The notes: generated by a model not told the origin, from the letters alone. Shown: positions 53,362 to 62,023, counted from the stretch's first letter. The stretch is DNA of 64,000 nucleotides from Citricoccus zhacaiensis (GCF_014645315.1 NZ_BMLQ01000002.1:400669-464668); one strand, 5' to 3'. A program made the numbers and translations.

Positions 53362-54459
53362 TCAGCGTTGCCCGGGCAGGCGCATGAGCTGCTCCAATGG
53401 GCCGATCGGCCGCCATTTCACCCACAGGTGGGCCAGCAGGACCAGCACCGCGGACAACACGATGGTGATGAGGTAGCCCCGGAGCAGGGTGTGCGGTTCC
53501 GGCCGGATGATGGCGGCGAGGACGAAGAGGTGCGCCACGTAGATGCTGAGAGAGAGCCGTCCGGCCGAGACCAGCATCCCCAGGCGGCGGTCCACGAGGT
53601 TCCCGGCCCAGAGGAACCCGCCGAGGGCCACGAGTGCCGTGCCGATGCTGGAGACCAGCCACAACGGCATCTGCGAGTGCCCGACGGCGGACAGGAGCCG
53701 GTCCCAGCCGATCTCGTCCCCCGGCTGGCCCAGCATCCGGATCAGGACCTGCGAGAGGGCGTAGGCGCCGATGGCCGCGACCCCACCCCACACCACCAGC
53801 CGCTTCTGCAGCCTGCGGTCCGTGAGGGGGGCCCGTCCCAGGATGAGCCCCACCAGGAAGGGGACGCACCACACCAGTACCGGGTAGGAGCCGGAGAGGA
53901 AGATCCGGTGGAGCAGGTGGGGAGCGTCGTTGCTCAGGTCCGGATCAGCGAACTGGAAGGCGGTCCCGGAGGCCAGCTGCGCCCCGATCCAGGCCACGGG
54001 TCCTACGGCCAGCAGGGTCCCGGCCAGCGCGGCGATGACCGGGGTCGGAGCCTTCAGCAGTGGCAGGGACAGCAGGAACAGCACCCCGTACACAGCCAGG
54101 ATGACACTGACGTCGTGCCCCAGTTCCTGCAGGGCGAGGCCGCCGGCGAACAGCAGCGCGGAGCGCCACAGGACCGTCCGCCACGGCAGCCGCCCACCGG
54201 GCCGGCGAGCGGACCGGGTCAGGAAGGACATGCCCACCCCGGCCAGCACCACGAACAGGATGGAGGCCCGCCCCACCGGCAGGTCGTACACGAATCCCGC
54301 GATCCCCGGTTCACCCCGGGGACCCACATTCACCGCGATCATGCCGATGATGGCCAGCGCCCGGGCCGCGTCGAGGCCCGTCAGGCGCACGCCGGAGGGC
54401 GGAGACGCCGCGGGGGAACCCGAGGCGGCCGGCACGTTGGCTGGGGTCATGGAAGCCAT
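53362..54459 (-). CDS. heparan-alpha-glucosaminide N-acetyltransferase-like membrane protein
   Basis: A 365-residue integral membrane protein with about ten helices. The N-terminus RLTGLDAARALAIIGMIAVNVGP matches the DUF1624 (HGSNAT-like) domain, and the C-terminal AGRLSLSIYVAHLFVLAAII is shared with DUF418 and acyltransferase-3-like proteins. Such proteins are thought to acylate cell-envelope glycans across the membrane; no substrate can be named. The ATG with AGGA 5 nt upstream was chosen over the next (54450). Confidence 0.75.
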   Translation of the reverse strand: MASMTPANVPAASGSPAASPPSGVRLTGLDAARALAIIGMIAVNVGPRGEPGIAGFVYDLPVGRASILFVVLAGVGMSFLTRSARRPGGRLPWRTVLWRSALLFAGGLALQELGHDVSVILAVYGVLFLLSLPLLKAPTPVIAALAGTLLAVGPVAWIGAQLASGTAFQFADPDLSNDAPHLLHRIFLSGSYPVLVWCVPFLVGLILGRAPLTDRRLQKRLVVWGGVAAIGAYALSQVLIRMLGQPGDEIGWDRLLSAVGHSQMPLWLVSSIGTALVALGGFLWAGNLVDRRLGMLVSAGRLSLSIYVAHLFVLAAIIRPEPHTLLRGYLITIVLSAVLVLLAHLWVKWRPIGPLEQLMRLPGQR

Positions 54460-54564
54460 TCTGTCCTGTGCGGTGATGGTGGCGGGGGAGAACGTGGGCA
54501 GTGTAGGGACGGAGGCTGGATGACTCGCCCAGCCGCCGCCCAGACCGTGCACAGAAGGAACCGT

Positions 54565-54604
54565 TAGGATTCCTCGGGCCCGCCGTACTCGAGCACCCGA
54601 GGAA
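54565..54604 (+). promoter_or_regulatory. ggt promoter with inverted repeat around the start region
   Basis: A TAGGAT -10 (54565-54570) overlaps the first arm of TTCCTCGGG-N17-CCCGAGGAA (arms 54570-54578 and 54596-54604). The second arm contains the GAGGAA Shine-Dalgarno. The predicted transcription start falls near the end of the first arm, so this looks more like a DNA operator than an RNA hairpin. Confidence 0.4.
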
Positions 54605-54609
54605 CCCTG

Positions 54610-56397
54610 ATGCAGCGGACCCGCACCACCGTCCCCGCCTTGGCCAGCATGGCCGCCCTCTCGGCCGCGCTGCTGGCCCTGACCGGATGCGCCTCGCCGG
54701 CCCCGGAGGATCCATCGGACCCGGCTTCCGGTGCCCCGTCCTCCTCAGCCTCTGGTTCAGCCTCGATCAGTGCCCCGGGCACGACGCCGGCCCCGTCAGC
54801 CTCTGCGGCAGCCCTCCAGGAGCAGGCGGTCGCCGCCGGACACCCGGCGGCGGTGGAGGTGGGGACCGAGATCCTGGAACGGGGTGGCAACGCCGCCGAT
54901 GCGGCCATTGCCACCGCCTTCGCCGTGGCCGTGGTGGAACCCTTCGCCTCCGGCATCGGTGGAGGCGGCTCGGCGCTGGTCGCCCGCGGAGATGGGGACC
55001 CGCTGGCCTATGACTACCGCGAGACCGTGGCCCAGGACGGGGACATCCCCGCCTCCGGCACCGGTATCCCGGGCTTCGTGGACGGCATGGCCACCCTGCA
55101 CGCCGAACACGGCTCCCTGGAGTGGTCCGAGCTGCTGGCGCCCGCCATCGACTTGGCTGAGGAGGGGTCTCCGGTCTCGCCCCTGCTGGCCCAGCGGATG
55201 CGCTCCGACTACGGGCCCGGGGCCATCGAGGGGCTCGCCCCGTTCCACTCCGGTGCGGGCGCGGGGGGAGCCACGCCACTCGAGGAGGGCGAGACCCTGG
55301 TCCAGGCCGAATTGGCGGCCACCATGGAGACGCTCTCCAGCGAAGGCCCGGACGCCCTCTACACCGGAAGCCTGGTGGAGGAGCTCACCGCCGTGGACGG
55401 ACTCGATGCCGAGTCCCTCGCCGCCTACGAGACGGTCACCACCGAACCGGTCAGCGGCCCGGTGGGCGACTACGAGTACGTCTCCGCCGCCCCGCCGCTG
55501 CCGGGTGCCGCCGTCGTGCAATTCCTGCAGGTCGCGGAGGCACTCGGGGTGGCGGAGGCCGAGCCCGGGTCCGCAGAGTACGTGGACGCCATGGCCGCGG
55601 CCTGGCAGGTGTCCGATGCCAGCGTGACGGAGTCCTTCGGGGACCCGGCCTTCGTGGACGTCCCCGTGGACCGGCTCACGGACCCGGAGGCCAACGCCGA
55701 GCTGGCCCGGACCGAGGTGGCGCCGGCGCTCTCCGCGGCCGCCGTGACTGACCAGAGTGCAGCCACAGCAGCCGAGACGGGTGGCACCGGCGGTGACGCA
55801 GCCACTGAGCCTGCTGAACCTGCTGAGGCGGGGAACACCACCCACCTGACCGTGGTCGACGACGAGGGGCTGACCGTGTCCATGACGAACACGATCACCA
55901 GTTTCTGGGGCGGCGCCGAGGCCAGCACCGTGGGAGGGTTCTTCCTCAACAACCAGCTGTCCCGGTTCGAATCCCTGGACACCCCCGCCAACCAGCCGGA
56001 GCCGGGACGCAAGTCCGTCAGCTGGTCGGCGCCCAGCCTGGTCCTGGACTCCGAGGGCCGCGTGGTCATGGGCCTGGGGTCCCCGGGCGGGCAGGTCATC
56101 CCCTCGATCCTCGCCACCGTCATGGTGCCTTGGGCCCTGCAGGACGTGCCGCTGCAGGAGGCGGTCGACTCACCGCGCCACTACCTCCAGGACGGTGTGC
56201 TCTCCCTGGAGGAGCAGCCTGATCAGGACGTGGCCGCCCTGATCCGCCAGCGCGGGTGGCAGCCGCGCGTGACCGAGCGGGCTGACGCCGTCTTCGGCTC
56301 GGTGCAGGCCTTGGAGATCGACTATGAGGCCGGCACCATCACCGGCGCCCAGGACTCCCGGCGGGAGGGTGACGTGGCGGTGGTACCGGCGGACTAG
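54610..56397 (+). CDS. ggt: gamma-glutamyltransferase, lipoprotein
   Basis: Cleaves glutathione and other gamma-glutamyl compounds outside the membrane. The 595-residue precursor has a signal peptide ending in LTGC and a Ser/Pro linker. The large-subunit start motif is NAADAAIATAFAVAVVEPFASGIGGGG. The autoprocessing site and nucleophile are at Thr410 in AGNTTHLTVVDDEG, followed by NTITSFWGG. The usual oxyanion GG and WSAPSLVLDSEGRVVMGLGSPGG are present. A low-complexity Ala/Thr/Glu/Pro stretch (about 378-406) directly precedes the cleavage site. Its TAG shares a CTAG with the ackA stop on the other strand. Confidence 0.93.
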   Translation: MQRTRTTVPALASMAALSAALLALTGCASPAPEDPSDPASGAPSSSASGSASISAPGTTPAPSASAAALQEQAVAAGHPAAVEVGTEILERGGNAADAAIATAFAVAVVEPFASGIGGGGSALVARGDGDPLAYDYRETVAQDGDIPASGTGIPGFVDGMATLHAEHGSLEWSELLAPAIDLAEEGSPVSPLLAQRMRSDYGPGAIEGLAPFHSGAGAGGATPLEEGETLVQAELAATMETLSSEGPDALYTGSLVEELTAVDGLDAESLAAYETVTTEPVSGPVGDYEYVSAAPPLPGAAVVQFLQVAEALGVAEAEPGSAEYVDAMAAAWQVSDASVTESFGDPAFVDVPVDRLTDPEANAELARTEVAPALSAAAVTDQSAATAAETGGTGGDAATEPAEPAEAGNTTHLTVVDDEGLTVSMTNTITSFWGGAEASTVGGFFLNNQLSRFESLDTPANQPEPGRKSVSWSAPSLVLDSEGRVVMGLGSPGGQVIPSILATVMVPWALQDVPLQEAVDSPRHYLQDGVLSLEEQPDQDVAALIRQRGWQPRVTERADAVFGSVQALEIDYEAGTITGAQDSRREGDVAVVPAD

Positions 56398-57563
56398 CGT
56401 TCCAACGCGCCGTGCTCCTGCGCCACCGAGAGGGTGAGCTGGGCGATCGCCATCTCTTCGTTCGTCGGCACCACCAGGACGGGGATGGCCGACTCCTCGG
56501 TGGAGATCACGCGGGGTGCATCGGACCGCTCAAGGTTCGCCTCGGCGTCGTAGGCGATGCCCAGGGGTTCGAGGCGGTCCAGCACGGCTGAGCGGAAGGG
56601 TGCGGAGTTCTCGCCGATGCCGGCCGTGAAGACCACGGCCTGGGCGCCGCCGACGGCCACGTGGTAGCCGCCCACGTACTTCGCCAGGCGGTAGGACGCC
56701 ACCTTCAGCGCGGTCCGGGACCGCCGGTGGCCGGCGTGGGCGGAGTCGATGACCTGGCGCATGTCCGCGTTGCCGGTCATGCCGAGCAGCCCGGACTCCT
56801 TGTTGAGCATCCGGTCCATCTGCTCCGCGTCGTAGGCGCCGTTGCGGATGAGGTGCGTGATGATCGAGGGGTCGACGTCCCCGGACCGGGTGCCCATCAC
56901 CAGGCCGGCCAGCGGCGTGTAACCCATGGACGTGTCCACCGAGACCCCACCACGGATGGCCGTGGCGGAGGCGCCGTTGCCCAGATGCAGGATCACCGCG
57001 TTGAACTCGGCGCGCGGGATGCCCAGCGTCTCCGCTGCGATCCCCGTGACGAGATCGTGGCTGGTGCCGTGGAAGCCGTAGCGCCGGATGCCGTTCTCCG
57101 TGTAGAGGGCATCCGGGAGGGCATACCGCCAGGCCTCCTCGGGCATCGACTGGTGGAACGAGGTGTCGAAGACCACGGCCTGCGGCATGTCCGGCCACTT
57201 CTCGGCGATGGCGCGCAGGCCCTGCGCCGCGGCAGGGTTGTGCAGCGGGGCCAGCGGTGCCAGGCGCTCGATGGCACGGATGACCTCCATGGTGACCAGG
57301 GTCGGGGCCTTGAAACGCTCCCCACCGTGGACCACACGGTGACCGGCGGCGTCGATGGTGCGGCCCTGGAGTACGTGCTCCAGTTCCGCATCGATCTGCT
57401 CGAGGGCCTCGGCGTGGCTGTCCACTCCCGAGCCGGGCACTCCGATGCGTTCCACCAGGCCCTGGGCGACCACGGGTTCCGCAGGCTCCGTGCCGTCCGC
57501 GGCGACCTCGCGCAACTGGTACTTCAGCGACGAGGAGCCGGAGTTGATGACGAGGATCAGCAT
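56394..57563 (-). CDS. ackA: acetate kinase
   Basis: Interconverts acetyl phosphate plus ADP with acetate plus ATP. It is 389 residues, normal length. N-terminal VINSGSSSLKYQL and GHRVVHGGERF are the ASKHA-fold signatures; DTSFHQSMPE, GTSHDLV and LGNGASATAI follow, and VFTAGIGENSAPFR is near the C-terminus. It is the second gene of a pta-ackA pair (4-nt gap). Confidence 0.97.
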   Translation of the reverse strand: MLILVINSGSSSLKYQLREVAADGTEPAEPVVAQGLVERIGVPGSGVDSHAEALEQIDAELEHVLQGRTIDAAGHRVVHGGERFKAPTLVTMEVIRAIERLAPLAPLHNPAAAQGLRAIAEKWPDMPQAVVFDTSFHQSMPEEAWRYALPDALYTENGIRRYGFHGTSHDLVTGIAAETLGIPRAEFNAVILHLGNGASATAIRGGVSVDTSMGYTPLAGLVMGTRSGDVDPSIITHLIRNGAYDAEQMDRMLNKESGLLGMTGNADMRQVIDSAHAGHRRSRTALKVASYRLAKYVGGYHVAVGGAQAVVFTAGIGENSAPFRSAVLDRLEPLGIAYDAEANLERSDAPRVISTEESAIPVLVVPTNEEMAIAQLTLSVAQEHGALER

Positions 57564-57567
57564 GGGC

Positions 57568-59706
57568 TCACTCTCCAGATCGGCCGGGCTGGCCGGACTG
57601 GTGGGGCCGGCCGGACTGGACAGGCTGGTCTGCCTGGTCCGACTGGGCTTGGATGGCGGTGATGGCCACCGTATTGACGATGTCGTCCACGGTGCAGCCC
57701 CGCGAGAGGTCGTTGACCGGCTTGTTCAGCCCCTGCAGGACGGGTCCGACGGCGACGGCCCCGGAGGACTGCTGGACGGCCTTGTACGTGTTGTTGCCGG
57801 TGTTCAGGTCCGGGAAGACGAACACGGTGGCCTGGCCGGCCACCTCCGAGTCCGGCATCTTCGAGGCGGCCACCGAAGCGTTGACGGCCGCGTCATACTG
57901 CAGGGGGCCGTCCACCTTGAGCTGCGGGTGCTCGTCCCGCACGAGTTCAGTGGCGGTGCGGACCTTGTCCACGGCGTCCCCCGTTCCCGAACCCCCGGTG
58001 GAGTAGGACAGCATGGCCACGCGCGGCTGGACCCCGAACTGCTGCGCCGTCATCGAGGAGGCATAGGCGATGTCCGCCAGCTGCTCGGCATTCGGATCCG
58101 GGTTCACGGCGCAATCGCCGTAAACCAGGGCGCGGTCCGGCAGCAGCATGAAGAACACGGAGGAGACGATCGAGACACCGGGCCGGGTCTTGACGAACTC
58201 CAGCGCCGGTCGGATCGTGTTCGCGGTGGTGTGCGCGGCGCCGGAGACCATGCCGTCCACGTCTCCCAGCTGGACCATCATCGTGCCGAAGTAGGCGCCC
58301 TCGGTCATGGTGTCCCGGGCGCGGTCCAGGTCGATCCCCTTGTGGGCGCGCAGCCGGTAGTACTCCTCGGCGTAGCGCTCGCGGGCCTCGGAGGTGGACG
58401 GGTCCACCAGGGTCAGCCCGGCCAGGTCCACTCCCTCCTTGGCGGCGAGGTCCCGGATGGTGGCATCGTGCCCGAGCACCACCAGGTCACAGACGTCCCG
58501 CCGGCGCAGGATCTCGGCCGCGCGGAGGACGCGGGTGTCCTCACCTTCTGGGAGCACGATTGTCTTCCGCTCGGACCGGGCGCGTTCGATCAGCCCGTGC
58601 AGGAACCGCAGGGGCGTGGTGCGCGCGGCGCGCGGCAGGTCGATGCGCTGCAGCAGCTCAGTGCCGTCCACGCGTTGGTGCCAGGCTCCCAGGGCCGCGG
58701 CCGTCTTGCGGGGTTGGGCGCTGGAGAGCTCACTGCGCACGGCGGACACGGCCCGCGCCGTGCTGAAGGTGTCCGCGAACGTGGTGAAGATCGGGAACGG
58801 GGCCTCGGCGTACAGGCGCCGGATCTGCTCGTTGGGCTCGATCCCGTTGGTGAGGATCATCCCGGAGGCCACGGGGAACTCCGGGGCCAGTGACGAGGCC
58901 ACGGTGGCCAGGACGGCGTCCGAGCGGTCGCCGGAGACCAGCACGAGGGCGCCCTCACGGAGGATCTGCAGGAAGTTGCCGCCCTCCATGGAGACGGCCT
59001 TGACCTCGGAGACGTCGCGGTCCAGGTTCAGGTTGCCGGCCACCTGGGTCAGCCCGAGTGCGGTGGCGACCTCGGAGACGGACGGCAGGGACAGTTCCGG
59101 CAACTCCGGCAGTACGTACACGGGCCACTCGTGACGACCGGGCCGGATGGCGGTCTCGATCTCCCCGAGGCGGGCCGGATCCGCCCGGTTGACGATCATG
59201 GACAACAGGTCCACCCCGGAGTCGTCCAGGCTGCGCCGGGCCAGGTCCACCGCGTCGGCCGCAGCGGTGCCGTCCAGTCCGGCGGCGGACACCACGCCCA
59301 CCACGGGAAGACTCAGGTGGCGGGCCAGCTCGGCGTTGAGATCGAGCTCGACGGCGGGATCCGCGCCCGCTAGGTCACTGCCCTCCACCACCACGATGCC
59401 GCAGGCCCCGGCCATCTCCTCGAACAGGGCCACGCAGCGCTCGTAGAGCTCATCGGTGCGGCCCTCGGCCACCATGCGCCGCGCCTCGGCGGCGGTCACG
59501 CCGCCCCGGGCCAGGCCGGCGTCGAGCCCGTAGTCCTCCCGCATCAACTGGACCATGGGGTCCGTCTCCACGGAGTCCCCGGGGACGATCGGGCGGAGGT
59601 AGCCGATGCTGCCGGACCTCTTGTAGAGGGAGTCGGCGATCCCGAGGGTGACGAGTGATTTGCCGGCGCCGTTGGTCGTGGTGGTGACGAAGATTCCTTG
59701 ACTCAC
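57568..59706 (-). CDS. pta: phosphate acetyltransferase (long form)
   Basis: Interconverts acetyl-CoA and acetyl phosphate. The 712-residue long form has an N-terminal BioD/CobQ-like P-loop domain (GIFVTTTTNGAGKSLVTLGI), a middle DRTGG domain and a C-terminal PTA catalytic domain (ERKTIVLPEGEDTRVL, GMVSGAAHTTANTIRPAL, NPDPNAEQLADIAYASS). The last ~28 residues are a low-complexity Gln/Ser/Gly/Asp tail (QSDQADQPVQSGRPHQSG...) beyond the fold. The GTG is 8 nt after a TAGTGT hexamer, suggesting a leaderless start. Head gene of pta-ackA. Confidence 0.95.
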   Translation of the reverse strand: MSQGIFVTTTTNGAGKSLVTLGIADSLYKRSGSIGYLRPIVPGDSVETDPMVQLMREDYGLDAGLARGGVTAAEARRMVAEGRTDELYERCVALFEEMAGACGIVVVEGSDLAGADPAVELDLNAELARHLSLPVVGVVSAAGLDGTAAADAVDLARRSLDDSGVDLLSMIVNRADPARLGEIETAIRPGRHEWPVYVLPELPELSLPSVSEVATALGLTQVAGNLNLDRDVSEVKAVSMEGGNFLQILREGALVLVSGDRSDAVLATVASSLAPEFPVASGMILTNGIEPNEQIRRLYAEAPFPIFTTFADTFSTARAVSAVRSELSSAQPRKTAAALGAWHQRVDGTELLQRIDLPRAARTTPLRFLHGLIERARSERKTIVLPEGEDTRVLRAAEILRRRDVCDLVVLGHDATIRDLAAKEGVDLAGLTLVDPSTSEARERYAEEYYRLRAHKGIDLDRARDTMTEGAYFGTMMVQLGDVDGMVSGAAHTTANTIRPALEFVKTRPGVSIVSSVFFMLLPDRALVYGDCAVNPDPNAEQLADIAYASSMTAQQFGVQPRVAMLSYSTGGSGTGDAVDKVRTATELVRDEHPQLKVDGPLQYDAAVNASVAASKMPDSEVAGQATVFVFPDLNTGNNTYKAVQQSSGAVAVGPVLQGLNKPVNDLSRGCTVDDIVNTVAITAIQAQSDQADQPVQSGRPHQSGQPGRSGE

Positions 59707-59712
59707 GCCAAA

Positions 59713-59728
59713 CCACACTAGTCTGTGG
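59713..59728. promoter_or_regulatory. overlapping divergent -10 elements in a CCACA-N6-TGTGG palindrome
   Basis: ACACTAGTCT holds TAGTGT (minus, toward pta, 59715-59720) and TAGTCT (plus, toward the transporter, 59719-59724), sharing two bases. The surrounding CCACA-CTAGTC-TGTGG is a perfect inverted repeat in its arms. The two promoters cannot be occupied at once. Confidence 0.5.
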
Positions 59729-59762
59729 TGCACAACGCACGGAGTAGTAACGAGGGGCACAG

Positions 59763-61112
59763 ATGTCAAGAGGCGACCACGTGGACACGGGGCATCCCGT
59801 CCACAACCCGAACATCGTCGGTTTCACCGACGCCGAGATCAACGAGACACCCGTCAAGGTCAAGTGGAACTCCCTGGGCCCCGGCATCGTCGCCGCCGCC
59901 ACCGGCGTGGGCGCCGCGGACCTGGTGGCCACGCTGACCGCCGGCTCGCGCTACGGCTACATGCTGATGTGGGCCGTGGTCCTGGGCGTGATCTTCAAGA
60001 TCGTGCTGGTGGAGGGCGTGGGCCGCTACTACCTGTCCACCGGCAAGACGATCTTCCAGGGCTGGCGCACTCTGGGCGTGTGGACCAGCTGGTACTTCGG
60101 GATCTACATCATCATCTGGGGCTTCGTCTACGGTGCCACCGCGATGAGCTCCGTGGCCCTGCCCCTGGCGGCGTTGTTCCCGGGGGTCGACTCGAAGATC
60201 TTCGCGATCGTGGCCGGACTGCTCGGCATGGGCCTGGTCTGGCTGAACAGGTACAACCTCATCGAGAAGCTGATGATGGTGCTGATCGGGATCATGTTCG
60301 TGGCCGTGCTGATCTCGGCCTTCCTGACCGCCCCGAACCTGGGCGAGATCCTGACCGGGCTGATCCCGCGCATCCCGGCCGAGGACGGAGCCATGTTCTA
60401 CGTGCTCGGCCTGGCCGGCGGCGTGGGCGGCACCATCACGCTCGCCGCCTACGGCTACTGGCTGCGTGAGAAGGGCTGGAACACGCCCAAGTGGATGAAG
60501 GTCATGCGCTATGACAACGCCACGGCGTACATCCTCACGGGCATCTTCGTCATCGCGACCATGATCATGGGCGTCGAGCTGCTGCACTCGGCCGGGCTGG
60601 CCATCTCCGCCGGCGACGAGGGCCTGCTGGACATCGGCAATGTGTTGGCCGACCGCTACGGCGAGGTCTTCTCGATCATCTTCCTGGTGGGCTTCTTCGC
60701 GGCCTCCTTCTCGTCCCTGCTGGGCGTGTGGCATGGCGTCTCGCTGATGTTCGCCGACTTCTGGACGAACTTCCGCAAGCCCGCGGACAGCCTGGACCAG
60801 GACGATGCCCCGTCCCTGAAGTCGAAGCCGGCCCGCTTCTACCTCATCTGGCTGACCATCCTGCCGATGTCCCTGCTGTTCCTGGACCGTCCGATCTTCC
60901 TGATCCTGCTCTACGGCACCCTCGGCGCGCTGTTCATGCCGTTCCTGGCCATCACCCTGCTGATCCTGAACAACCAGAAGCGGCTGGTCCCATCCCAGTT
61001 CCGCAACAACTGGCTCCACAACACCCTGCTGGGCATCACCACCCTGGTCTTCGTGGTCCTGGGCGTGCAGCAACTCGTCAACGCCCTCGAGCCGCTGTGG
61101 ACGGGCGGCTAA
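59763..61112 (+). CDS. Nramp-related membrane transporter lacking canonical metal-site motifs
   Basis: A 449-residue membrane protein with about eleven helices and the Nramp/LeuT-like layout: LGPGIVAAATGVGAADLVATLTAGSRYGY (in two halves about 38-66) is the first helix and FYVLGLAGGVGGTITLAAYGYWLREKGW the sixth. In true Mn/Fe Nramp proteins the first helix carries DPGN and the sixth MPH; here these positions read GAAD (50-53) and roughly GTIT. The gene may belong to Nramp-related transporters of other cations such as Mg, or transport something else. A ~30-residue polar N-terminus precedes the core. It is divergent from pta. Confidence 0.8.
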   Translation: MSRGDHVDTGHPVHNPNIVGFTDAEINETPVKVKWNSLGPGIVAAATGVGAADLVATLTAGSRYGYMLMWAVVLGVIFKIVLVEGVGRYYLSTGKTIFQGWRTLGVWTSWYFGIYIIIWGFVYGATAMSSVALPLAALFPGVDSKIFAIVAGLLGMGLVWLNRYNLIEKLMMVLIGIMFVAVLISAFLTAPNLGEILTGLIPRIPAEDGAMFYVLGLAGGVGGTITLAAYGYWLREKGWNTPKWMKVMRYDNATAYILTGIFVIATMIMGVELLHSAGLAISAGDEGLLDIGNVLADRYGEVFSIIFLVGFFAASFSSLLGVWHGVSLMFADFWTNFRKPADSLDQDDAPSLKSKPARFYLIWLTILPMSLLFLDRPIFLILLYGTLGALFMPFLAITLLILNNQKRLVPSQFRNNWLHNTLLGITTLVFVVLGVQQLVNALEPLWTGG

Positions 61113-61139
61113 CGGTAGAACGTCCCGATGGCGGTGGGG

Positions 61140-61145
61140 CAGACT
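61140..61145 (+). promoter_or_regulatory. -10-like element before the DUF77 gene
   Basis: CAGACT ends 6 nt before the ATG; a near-consensus leaderless arrangement. Confidence 0.4.
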
Positions 61146-61151
61146 GGGTGC

Positions 61152-61487
61152 ATGATCGTCGCCTTCTCCGTCTCCCCCTCCGGCAACCCCCGTCCCGATG
61201 GCCCGGCCGCCCAGAGCCAGCCCGGGGACGGTTCCGTGCACGACGCCGTGGCTGCGGCCGTGAAGGTGGTCCGCGGCTCCGGCCTGCCTCACCGCACCTC
61301 CTCGATGTTCACGGAGATCGAGGGTGAATGGGATCAGGTCATGGGCGTGGTCAAGGAGGCCGTCGAGGCCGTGGCCCCCTACGGGTCCCGCATCTCCCTG
61401 GTCCTCAAGGCGGACATCCGACCCGGCCACACCGGCGAGCTGGACGGCAAGCTGGAACGGCTGGAAGCAGCACTGAAGGACCAGTGA
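61152..61487 (+). CDS. MTH1187/YkoF-like thiamine-binding family protein (DUF77)
   Basis: A 111-residue ferredoxin-fold protein of the DUF77/MTH1187 family. It begins MIVAFSVSPSGN and continues HDAVAAAVKVVRGSGLPHRTSSMFTEIEG with VMGVVKEAVEAVAPYGSRISLVLKADIRPG, the family's conserved blocks. Members bind thiamine or related ligands and are usually of unknown physiological role. Its stop overlaps the GTG of the next gene (GTGA), so they are translated together. Confidence 0.85.
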   Translation: MIVAFSVSPSGNPRPDGPAAQSQPGDGSVHDAVAAAVKVVRGSGLPHRTSSMFTEIEGEWDQVMGVVKEAVEAVAPYGSRISLVLKADIRPGHTGELDGKLERLEAALKDQ

Positions 61488-62023
61488 CCTCCCGAGAACA
61501 CGGTGTCGCCGGCACCCGCTACTACGTCCGCGACGCCGCCCCCGCGGACCTCGAGGCCGTGCTCTCCGTGAAGGCCCGGTCCTGGCGGGAGGCGTACGGG
61601 CACCTGCGGGACGAGTCGTTCTTCGTTGCCGCGGAGGCCACCCTGGACCGCCAGGTCGAGCACTGGCGCGGGCTGATGGCGCAAGGGCAGGTCCTCTGGA
61701 TGGCAGAGGACTCCCGGGGACGCTGCGTGGGCCTGGCCGCGGCCGGCCCCGTCCGGGAGCATCCGGTGGCGGCCCACGGGCTGCCGGACACCCAGCTCTA
61801 CTCGCTCTACGTCATCTCCGAAGCCCAGGGCAGCGGCGTGGCCGACGCCCTGCTGGAGCAGGCCATCGGGACCGGCCCCTGCCTGCTGTGGGTGCTCGCC
61901 GGCAACGATCGCGCCCGGGCCTTCTACGCGCGGCACGGTTTTGCCGATGTCGGGGAACCGGTGCCGATGGACGGACCCTGGAGCGGACTGGACGGGCAGT
62001 TCATGGTGCGCCGTGGCGCGTAA
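61484..62023 (+). CDS. GNAT-family N-acetyltransferase
   Basis: A 179-residue acetyltransferase. Early motif YYVRDAAPADLEAVLSVKARSWREAYGHL is like a RimI-type GNAT. The acetyl-CoA site is LYSLYVISEAQGSGVADALLEQAI (Q/R-x-x-G-x-G/A region), followed by LLWVLAGNDRARAFYARHGF, the classic GNAT C-terminal strand and helix. Acceptor substrate unknown. A 4-nt overlap with the DUF77 gene and an 11-nt overlap with the next gene indicate one operon. Confidence 0.85.
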   Translation: MTSREHGVAGTRYYVRDAAPADLEAVLSVKARSWREAYGHLRDESFFVAAEATLDRQVEHWRGLMAQGQVLWMAEDSRGRCVGLAAAGPVREHPVAAHGLPDTQLYSLYVISEAQGSGVADALLEQAIGTGPCLLWVLAGNDRARAFYARHGFADVGEPVPMDGPWSGLDGQFMVRRGA

